Assembly (NCBI GenBank): GCA_031287245.1
Contig: JAITTD010000254.1
Location: forward strand, 1 to 5,661
Source: Bacteroidales bacterium
GTDB lineage: Bacteria; Bacteroidota; Bacteroidia; Bacteroidales; UBA4181
Length of the DNA: 5,661 nucleotides
Reading direction: 5' to 3'
The notes under the pieces are model-generated. The model had not been told where the DNA came from. It did not search any database and saw only the letters and a list, made by a program, of their open reading frames with translations. Positions 1 through 5,661 of this stretch are shown here, in pieces. The translations under genes and the position numbers were made by a program. The number at the start of each line of letters is the position of its first letter. Position 1 is the first letter of the stretch.

Positions 1-3000
1 TTTTTTATATCCTCCGTTTGCTGCCTTATACGCTAAAGGCACAAAGAACAGACTAACCATCGTTCCAATGCCCATACCGCCGATAATAGCCCATGCAAAG
101 GGTTGCTGTATCTCAGCGCCCATGCCGCCGCTGAACAACAGAGGGGCTACCGACAGCATAGTGGTAAGGCTGGTAAGGACGATGGCTTTCAGGCGGCGAC
201 GTCCTGCCGTGTGAATGGCTTCATCCATGCTCATACCCTCCTTTCGCAGGCGGTTGATGGTGTCTATTTTCAAAATAGAGTCGTTGATGATGATGCCGCA
301 GATGACGATGATTCCGATAGCCGACATCAGGTTGAGCGTGTTGCCTGTTATCCACAGCAGCAACAAAGCCGCCGCTATGTCAATCGGTATTTCCAAAAGC
401 AGGATAAACGGCTGTTTAAGCGATTCAAACTGTGCTGCCAGAATAAAATACAGCATCATCAGTGAAACCAGCAATACCATTCCCAATTCGATCATCATTT
501 TTCGATTGTCGAAGATGGAACCGAAGAAACTGACTTCCGCTTCGGGGTGTTGACTGACTACCTTCTTCACCTTCGCTGCAATCTGTTCATGTTCCCGTTC
601 GGTAATATTGAAATTTACAGGCACATATTCGCCGTCCTTCCCTGCGGTGATGGTTTTCAGGTCGTACTCGCGGTGCAGGCTCACCAAGGCGCGAACAGGT
701 ATTGCCGAGCCGTCTTTGTTGCGCACTTTGAGGCGGTCTATCATCTCGCTCACTTTTTGCGGTTCTCCGCCAATCACCATCGGCACAAATTGCTGATAGG
801 AGCGCAACAGTCCGATGTCATTCTCGTGGCACGCTGTTTTCAATTCCTGTATCAACACATTGAAATCCACATCGTAAAGCATCAGCCGCTGATAGTCCAC
901 CTCTATGCGCAGATGTTCGCGGAAAGCGACTGCATGGGCTGATGGCGTGTTGAGTGTGTCGTCAATCTCGCTGACCAGACGGTTGATTTCGGCGGGCGTA
1001 AAGCCTGTGGTTTTGTTCATGGGTGCCAGGGCTGCCGTCAGCGGGGCGTGACCGCTGTCGAAGATGCGGTCGAACAGCGTGCCCGGCGGATAGATGCGAA
1101 AAGTAGCCCGCGGATGGTGCTGATGCAGATAGTCTGTTAACAGTTTTTGTGCGCGGTGCATCTCGTCTTCATCCGAATATGCCAGATACAACTGCGATTC
1201 CGAAAAGCCCATATCCCTGTCCTGACTGATGAGAAACTGCTGCTGCCCGATGAAACGGTTTTCCTGCTTCGCCTTTATCGGAACCGCTTCGAGCATATTG
1301 TTGATACAACGGTTGTTCTCGTCGGGATGAATCTGCTCGTTCCAGTCAATGTACATCATGCAGTCGGTTTGGGTAAAATCGGGCAGACGGCTTACATTCA
1401 GCGTGGCAAAGAAAAACCAGATGGACGCGCAAACAGCAAGGACAATGCCGGTCATCACTAAGGGATATCGGAAAGTAAGGCGGTGCCCCGATTCGTAGAA
1501 ACGGTTGATCATCCGTTCTGCAAAAGGCTGTTTTTTGACGTCCAAGCCCGACCGCAGGTGTTTTGCAAACACGACGCGATACAATACCGGCAATAGTGTG
1601 ATGGAAACGATAAGCGACGTTCCCAAGCCAATAGCCACACCCATTGCCTGGTCGTAGAACAAGGCTCCTGCTATGCCGCTGAGGAAAATGAGCGGAATAA
1701 AAATACAGACTGTCGTCAGCACCGAACTGATAAGCGGCGTGATCACCTCGTTGGTTCCTTTCAGACAAGCCTCGTTGAGCGTGTCGCCACGAGTGCGGTA
1801 CTGGGTGATGTTGTCCGTCACGATGATGGAGTTGTCCACCATCATTCCCACAGCCATAATCAAGCCCGACAGCGAGATGATGTTAAACGACATTTTCATC
1901 AAATAGAAAAAGATGAGACACAACACGACCGATACCGGTATGTTGACAGCCACCAGCAGCGGCGAACGCCATTCCGTCTGAAAAAAGAACAGAATGACGC
2001 AAACCAGCAGAATGCCCCATGTTAGATTCTGCTGTAAATTGCTGATAGAAAAATCTAACAAAGCGGTCTGGTCTTGCGCAATGTCGAACTGCAATTTGGG
2101 ATAATCCTTTTCCAGCCGTGACACCAAATTTTTGAGGCGTTTCGTCATGTCGTCCATGCGGGCTTCGCTTTGCTTGATGACTGCCAGCGCTACGGCGGGC
2201 TGTCCGTTGCTTACGAACATCCCCTGCTTGGGTTGCGGTTCCATGCGCACAGTGGCAATGTCGTGCAGCGGTATGATGCGGTCGCCGCTGCGTATGGTGA
2301 CGTTGCCAATATCGTTGGCAGTGCGCAGAACGGACGTCAGCCGGATGTTGTATCGAAAAGCGCCTTCGCGTACCCACAGACTGCCCATTGATATATTCTG
2401 GCTGTGAAGGGCGTTTTCGATGTCGGCGGTAGTCAGTCCGAGACTTTGCATGATGGCAGCGTCAGGCTCAATCATCACGCGAGGCTCTGTTGTTCCGCTC
2501 ATGTCGGCCATAGCGATTTCGGGCAATTGTTCAATGCGATGACGGATAACGGACGACACAAAGGCGCTCATTTCAAGAAAATCGCTTTCCGATTGGGCTT
2601 GTCTGATGTTGGTTGTATTTTTCGCTTCGCCACCGGGTGGTGAAGCAGATTTTAGCGATACATTGAGATAAAATACCGGAATGTCGGTAGCGCTCGCTTT
2701 GAGCACTCGCGGGCGTTCCATATCGCGCGGAAGAGAGTGCATGGCAGCGTCTATCTTCTCGTTGACTTCGATAAATGCGTAATGTGTGTTGATTCCATAC
2801 TGAAAACGCAGACGAAGCAGACCTGAGCCGTCGCGCGTTTCGCTGCTGATGTCTTCCAAGTGAGCCACCTGCATCAGTTGCCGGCGCAAAGGCGCAGTGA
2901 CGGCATTCTCCAACTCTCTTGCCGAACTGTGCTGATAGCCGTAGTGCACTGTAATTTCAGGTATGGCGACATCGGGCATCAGCGATATCGGCAAAAAGGT

Positions 3001-3081
3001 ATAGGAAATTCCGCCGATGGCAAGCAGGGCAAAGAAAGTCATCAATACCGCTATGGGGCGTTCAAGTAGGAATTTTACCAT
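1..3081 (-). CDS. RND-family efflux transporter permease (AcrB-like), C-terminus cut by window edge
   Basis: This is an inner-membrane pump subunit of the resistance-nodulation-division type. Family members work as trimers with a periplasmic adaptor and an outer-membrane channel and export toxic compounds by proton antiport. The frame is open for 1027 codons from the ATG at 3081 to base 1. The N-terminus MVKFLLERPIAVLM matches the family, which supports this start. TM1 is at about residues 10-30 and the first porter region at 31-350. TM2-TM6 span about 352-520, with GMMVDN placing D416-N417 in TM4. TM7 is at about 541-561, the second porter region at 562-860, and TM8-TM12 at 866-1020, ending in FFVP at 1012-1015. 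AcrB ends about 30 residues after this motif, so little is missing. R963 and T970 match AcrB R971 and T978, but N417 and N933 replace D408 and K940. Residues 141-158 look like a polar Pro/Gly insertion. The sequence does not reveal the substrate. It is more G+C-rich than the genes upstream. Confidence 0.95.
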   Translation of the reverse strand, partial: MVKFLLERPIAVLMTFFALLAIGGISYTFLPISLMPDVAIPEITVHYGYQHSSARELENAVTAPLRRQLMQVAHLEDISSETRDGSGLLRLRFQYGINTHYAFIEVNEKIDAAMHSLPRDMERPRVLKASATDIPVFYLNVSLKSASPPGGEAKNTTNIRQAQSESDFLEMSAFVSSVIRHRIEQLPEIAMADMSGTTEPRVMIEPDAAIMQSLGLTTADIENALHSQNISMGSLWVREGAFRYNIRLTSVLRTANDIGNVTIRSGDRIIPLHDIATVRMEPQPKQGMFVSNGQPAVALAVIKQSEARMDDMTKRLKNLVSRLEKDYPKLQFDIAQDQTALLDFSISNLQQNLTWGILLVCVILFFFQTEWRSPLLVAVNIPVSVVLCLIFFYLMKMSFNIISLSGLIMAVGMMVDNSIIVTDNITQYRTRGDTLNEACLKGTNEVITPLISSVLTTVCIFIPLIFLSGIAGALFYDQAMGVAIGLGTSLIVSITLLPVLYRVVFAKHLRSGLDVKKQPFAERMINRFYESGHRLTFRYPLVMTGIVLAVCASIWFFFATLNVSRLPDFTQTDCMMYIDWNEQIHPDENNRCINNMLEAVPIKAKQENRFIGQQQFLISQDRDMGFSESQLYLAYSDEDEMHRAQKLLTDYLHQHHPRATFRIYPPGTLFDRIFDSGHAPLTAALAPMNKTTGFTPAEINRLVSEIDDTLNTPSAHAVAFREHLRIEVDYQRLMLYDVDFNVLIQELKTACHENDIGLLRSYQQFVPMVIGGEPQKVSEMIDRLKVRNKDGSAIPVRALVSLHREYDLKTITAGKDGEYVPVNFNITEREHEQIAAKVKKVVSQHPEAEVSFFGSIFDNRKMMIELGMVLLVSLMMLYFILAAQFESLKQPFILLLEIPIDIAAALLLLWITGNTLNLMSAIGIIVICGIIINDSILKIDTINRLRKEGMSMDEAIHTAGRRRLKAIVLTSLTTMLSVAPLLFSGGMGAEIQQPFAWAIIGGMGIGTMVSLFFVPLAYKAANGGYKK
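11..15 (-). promoter_or_regulatory. Possible Shine-Dalgarno sequence for a gene beyond the window edge
   Basis: In the coding direction, GGAGG lies at 15-11 inside the last visible permease codons and is followed by ATATAAAAAA to base 1. If the next bases make an ATG beginning at or just after base 1, the spacing would be about 9 bases, which suits a ribosome-binding site. A following gene would then overlap or abut the permease 3' end, as an outer-membrane channel gene in an efflux operon might. The G's also simply encode Gly-Gly (residues 1023-1024), so chance is a real alternative. Confidence 0.25.
2624..2646. repeat. Imperfect 23-bp palindrome inside the RND gene
   Basis: Two 11-base arms (GCTTCGCCACC and GGTGGTGAAGC) flank a single central base, with one mismatched pair. 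The palindrome encodes residues 146-153 (ASPPGGEA) of the permease, inside a segment that looks like extra sequence in the porter domain. It could be a small mobile palindrome or a mRNA hairpin. It could also be chance in a G+C-rich gene. No second copy is visible in the window. Confidence 0.5.
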
Positions 3082-3082
3082 A

Positions 3083-3373
3083 TTATAATGCTTTTGAATA
3101 ATTTGTTGATTTGATATAATTTTCCATCAACTTCCAATCAGGAGAATCCATTTTCAAAAACCACCAGCCCTGTTTCTCATCTTCCTGTATCTCGCCATTA
3201 GTAAAGCCATTTTTTATTTGTTTGGCAATGTGTCTAATTGTTCCGTCGCTAATTTCCGAATGTGAAATATCTAAAAAAGTAAATTGCCAATTAGGGTCAA
3301 AACCTTTAATATATCTTTGCAAGACTAATCCAGATATGTGTTCAAACAATATGTCTTTTTCAAATTCTGTCAT
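3083..3373 (-). CDS. Small protein of unknown function (96 aa) between the R-M gene and the RND gene
   Basis: I do not recognise this protein. It begins MTEFEKDILFEHIS and is complete at 96 residues. It has no signal peptide, membrane segment or Cys/His metal site, so it is probably cytoplasmic. By hand count it has 15 acidic and 11 basic residues. Residues 41-61 (ISDGTIRHIAKQIKNGFTNG and on) look helical, followed by an aromatic block GWWFLK at 69-74 and another Trp at 80. The pattern of an amphipathic helix, then G-x-T-x-G-E, then GWW recalls short hypothetical proteins I have seen, but I cannot name a family. It starts 10 bases after the restriction-modification stop, and its own stop is one base before the permease ATG, so co-transcription is likely. 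The A/T-rich leader CAATAAATAA with no Shine-Dalgarno sequence fits Bacteroidota starts. A line of 60 bases inside it has 20 G+C, well below the permease. A controller or helper of the R-M enzyme is possible but not shown, and no clear helix-turn-helix is visible. Confidence 0.8.
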   Translation of the reverse strand: MTEFEKDILFEHISGLVLQRYIKGFDPNWQFTFLDISHSEISDGTIRHIAKQIKNGFTNGEIQEDEKQGWWFLKMDSPDWKLMENYIKSTNYSKAL

Positions 3374-3383
3374 TTATTTATTG
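3374..3383 (-). promoter_or_regulatory. A/T-only leader of the 96-aa gene (SD-less start context)
   Basis: The 10 bases between the R-M stop codon and the ATG at 3373 read CAATAAATAA in the coding direction. There is no purine-rich Shine-Dalgarno sequence. In Bacteroidota, A/T-rich leaders of this kind commonly replace it. The short distance also allows ribosomes that end on the upstream gene to restart here. The gap is too short to hold a promoter. Confidence 0.45.
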
Positions 3384-3908
3384 TTAAATTAGAGGAACTA
3401 ATATATTTTTCAGTGTCTTATTTGCCTGTCTGCCATAATTGTATTTGTATTTATTTTGTTCTATTGCAGCACAATAAAATAACATTTCTTGTTCGGTCAT
3501 TTGCTTTTTTGGTTGTAAGATATAAACATCTCGACCGCTGTAATATGGATAAGGGTGATAAAATGTTGATAAGACCGTTCCACTACAAGCAACACTCAAA
3601 GTTTTTGCCGGATTTGGAGTAATATTATCTATTTCTTCTACATAAGTTGCTATTCCATTATTTACCGATTTTCTGGAAACAAAAGGAATTCCGTCAGGTG
3701 TTTCAAAGCAATTAACAACCTCAAGATTAACGCCATACCATATATCAAAAATTGCGGACAACTTAACCAAAGGCATTTGAGGAATGTTCTTTATTTTTAT
3801 TTCAGGCAATGAAATTGTTTTCAAATCGGCTTTGTTCAAAAAGTTAAATGCCAAAAACTCTTTTATCTTCTTTTCAACAAATTCATTTTTCAGTATTGAA
3901 TAGTCAGT
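3384..3908 (-). other. A/T-rich segment encoding the target recognition domain of the R-M enzyme
   Basis: This is the 3' part of the restriction-modification gene, from about residue 585 to the stop, and it encodes the HsdS-like domain expected to choose the DNA target. Hand counts of G+C per 60-base line are 29 (from 3961) and 26 (from 3901) just upstream in the methylase part. They drop to 14 (from 3841), 17 (3781), 21 (3721), 22 (3661) and 18 (3601) in this segment. The change falls at the domain border. Exchange of recognition domains between enzymes is well known for Type I and Type IIG systems, and a swap or a separate origin would explain it. Amino-acid bias (many Lys, Asn and Ile) could explain part of the drop. 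Confidence 0.6.
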
Positions 3909-5660
3909 AGTCATATATGCTTCGGCACACCATTCGTCTTCGCCTCTTACTTCCTGTTTTACGGAAAGTCCCGCAACTTCTTTTGAGTTGTGGTAAGCGT
4001 TCAGCCAACGCGCTTTTTCTTCCTTATAAAGTCCCCGCGCGTCAATTCTTCCCTGATTTTTGCGTTTCTCGAATTTATCGTTTTTGAAATAACCAAACCA
4101 AGTTTCTCTACCCTCGTTTTTCTTGTTTGCTTCAAACACCATTACGCAAGTAACCACGCCCACAGGATAAAACAAATCGTCAGGCATCGACAACACGGCT
4201 TTCAAATGGTGTTTTTCTAAAATCCGTTTTTTTACGGCTATCAATTCTTTCTCGTTTTTAATGGCGCAACTCATTTGCACAATGGCAACTACTCTGCCGT
4301 TTTGTTCCGAAACGGCATTTAGCGCGTGTTCGATAAAAAGCATTTGTCCCGCTGTACCTACATCATAAGGCGGATTTAAGAAAGCGACAGTCGGTTTATG
4401 GCTATTTTCAATTATTTTCTCGAACACAAAACAGTCGCCGCAATAGATATTCGATTTTCCATCACCGCGCATCATCATATTGGAGCAGGCATAAGTGTAC
4501 ATCGAGGGGCGAAGTTCCACGCCGGCAAGTTGTCGGGTGCGTATATTCATCTTTTTATCTTCGTCGTTTCCGGCAAGATCAAACATTCGTTTCATTCCGG
4601 CAATCAGGAAACCGCCTGTTCCGCAACAAGGGTCGTATATCACATCGTTTTGAGTAACACTCGCTAAATCACCAAACAAATCGGTAATATGCTTTGGCGT
4701 TAGCACTAAACCCTGACTTTGTTCGCTGCCCGCATAACGGATAAATTCCGTATAAAATCTGCCTAAAACATCAAAGCCGCTTTGTTCCATATCCATAAGC
4801 GGATAAATGTTTCGGTGCAGGTATTCAATCATTCCTTTGGAAACTTCGATTGATTTTTCGTGTTCTTTTTTGTTTTTGTGCTTAATGGTTTCCTGCTTAA
4901 AAAGAGGCTCGTTCAGAACTTTACCATATTCGCCGAGCATTTCGCCCTTGTTTTTTATCTCATTTTGAGAAAGTACCGTTTCAATAGCCGACAACATCGC
5001 TTTCCCCAAACTTTCGGAAGTGGCATATTTTTTATAACTGTCGCGGAAAGGTATATCCAAAAGCGACAGCAAAATAGCGCTAACCATTGTGCAGCGCGTC
5101 ATTTCGGTAATGGAATATGCCTGATATTCCTCGTTTAAGAAAATGGCTTTTTGAATAATATCTATGTTGCGCAGGTTGTCGGCAAATTGTTCGTTGTTAA
5201 ACAGTTTCAGATAGTTGTTGATAGAAAGGAGTTTTTTATCCGCTTTGTTTTCGGAGGCTTTGTTCTCGCCCTTTTTCCAAACAAAATGCGAAACAAGCAA
5301 TTCCTGTTCTGTCTGTCCGCTTACGGCAATAGCCACCACATCAAACTCTGCCGAAAGCGCTTTTGCATAATGCAAAACGCCGTCAACTGCAAAATCTTTC
5401 GGATTGTCAAGTTTCGCACTTTGGTGGTCGGCAACATGAGCCTTACATTCCACAACAAGCAAATAATCAATATTTCCGGCAGGGAACGAGATGATAAATT
5501 CGGGCTTGCCAATGCCTTTTCCACTTTTTGAAGCATTTTGCAACAAGTCAATCACACGCTTGTTGTACGACTTTTGTTCTTCAAACTTAATGCTTTTGAA
5601 CAGTGGGTCATTTTTAAAATGATTACGTACAATGTCTTCTGTTATTCTTTCATTTGCCAT
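3384..5660 (-). CDS. Type IIG-like restriction-modification enzyme: nuclease + N6-adenine methylase + specificity domain
   Basis: One 758-residue cytoplasmic chain appears to carry both halves of a restriction-modification system. Residues 1-130 resemble the HsdR-type N-terminal nuclease: D65, then E71-C-K73 (IDYLLVVECKAH), fits PD-(D/E)XK, with E54 as a possible extra acid. A charged linker (131-142) and a helical region follow. The methyltransferase core spans about 280-560. It has GLVLTPKHI at 317-325, the S-adenosylmethionine motif DPCCGTGGF at 343-351, E382, GD at 408-409, and the catalytic NPPY at 429-432 typical of N6-adenine methylation. YPVGVVTCVMVF at 498-509 is characteristic of HsdM relatives. 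Residues of about 585-758 form one HsdS-like recognition domain (WYGVNL, IPFVSRKS, YYSGRDV) ending in YNYGRQANKTLKNILVP. A single recognition domain suggests an asymmetric target, or a partner S subunit outside the window. The start leaves only one base upstream in view, so an earlier start cannot be excluded. The target sequence cannot be read from the protein. Confidence 0.92.
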   Translation of the reverse strand: MANERITEDIVRNHFKNDPLFKSIKFEEQKSYNKRVIDLLQNASKSGKGIGKPEFIISFPAGNIDYLLVVECKAHVADHQSAKLDNPKDFAVDGVLHYAKALSAEFDVVAIAVSGQTEQELLVSHFVWKKGENKASENKADKKLLSINNYLKLFNNEQFADNLRNIDIIQKAIFLNEEYQAYSITEMTRCTMVSAILLSLLDIPFRDSYKKYATSESLGKAMLSAIETVLSQNEIKNKGEMLGEYGKVLNEPLFKQETIKHKNKKEHEKSIEVSKGMIEYLHRNIYPLMDMEQSGFDVLGRFYTEFIRYAGSEQSQGLVLTPKHITDLFGDLASVTQNDVIYDPCCGTGGFLIAGMKRMFDLAGNDEDKKMNIRTRQLAGVELRPSMYTYACSNMMMRGDGKSNIYCGDCFVFEKIIENSHKPTVAFLNPPYDVGTAGQMLFIEHALNAVSEQNGRVVAIVQMSCAIKNEKELIAVKKRILEKHHLKAVLSMPDDLFYPVGVVTCVMVFEANKKNEGRETWFGYFKNDKFEKRKNQGRIDARGLYKEEKARWLNAYHNSKEVAGLSVKQEVRGEDEWCAEAYMTTDYSILKNEFVEKKIKEFLAFNFLNKADLKTISLPEIKIKNIPQMPLVKLSAIFDIWYGVNLEVVNCFETPDGIPFVSRKSVNNGIATYVEEIDNITPNPAKTLSVACSGTVLSTFYHPYPYYSGRDVYILQPKKQMTEQEMLFYCAAIEQNKYKYNYGRQANKTLKNILVPLI

Positions 5661-5661
5661 A

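Noticed and set aside
103..1461. Open plus-strand frames at 103-465, 215-553, 547-942 and 1147-1461
   Set aside because: They lie opposite the continuous conserved RND frame, and their translations show low-complexity His/Gln-rich sequence with no domain.
1346..2377. Minus-strand open frames at 1346-1768 and 1883-2377
   Set aside because: They are in another frame of the permease gene. The permease frame shows family motifs across the same bases.
1..3081. Frameshifted or pseudogene RND permease
   Set aside because: Reading the frame by hand from 3081 to 1 gives 1027 sense codons with no stop and all expected transmembrane regions. It is only cut by the window edge.
3082..3150. Bacteroidota-type promoter (TTTG / TAnnTTTG) just upstream of the permease
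   Set aside because: No pair of elements with proper spacing was seen on the minus strand. The stretch is A/T-rich, so single partial matches mean little.
4224..4237. Seven-base A/T run with CCGT/ACGG arms inside the methylase part, as a phase-variation tract
   Set aside because: Seven bases is short for slippage-driven switching. It encodes Lys-Lys in a conserved stretch, and the arms are only four bases.
3990..5551. Open frames at 3990-4220, 4398-4667, 4860-5138 and 5151-5531 (plus) and 5321-5551 (minus)
   Set aside because: All overlap the restriction-modification gene, whose motifs run through the whole stretch. They look like chance open frames.

Overview
The window comes from a bacterium and looks like Bacteroidota (Bacteroidales-like). 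This is an inference. It rests on the general feel of the RND permease sequence and on the A/T-rich start at 3373, which has no Shine-Dalgarno sequence. No rRNA or other firm taxonomic marker is present. All supported genes lie on the minus strand and cover almost every base. Transcription therefore runs from 5661 towards 1, and the only gaps are 10 bases and 1 base long.

Layout in the direction of transcription: (1) 5660-3384 encodes a 758-residue single-chain restriction-modification enzyme. It joins an N-terminal PD-(D/E)XK nuclease, a central N6-adenine methyltransferase (DPCCGTGG and NPPY motifs) and one C-terminal HsdS-like target recognition domain, the architecture of Type IIG enzymes. 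(2) 3373-3083 encodes a small 96-residue protein of unknown function. (3) 3081 to beyond base 1 encodes an RND-family efflux permease. It shows 1027 codons without a stop and is cut by the window edge only a few residues before its expected C-terminus. A GGAGG at 15-11 may be the ribosome-binding site of a further gene outside the window.

The notable feature is the arrangement. A defence-type restriction-modification gene and a small unknown gene are packed directly against an efflux pump gene, with one base between the small gene's stop and the permease ATG. RND permease genes usually follow a periplasmic adaptor gene. Base composition changes sharply at this junction. It also changes inside the restriction-modification gene, near 3900, where the methyltransferase part gives way to the recognition domain. 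The simplest reading is a transferred cassette placed upstream of an older efflux gene, with a recognition domain of separate origin. The enzyme would act on DNA in the cytoplasm and the pump in the inner membrane. Nothing in the sequence shows a functional link beyond probable co-transcription. There is no intergenic stretch of more than 10 bases, and I see no RNA gene, CRISPR array, insertion sequence or terminator.
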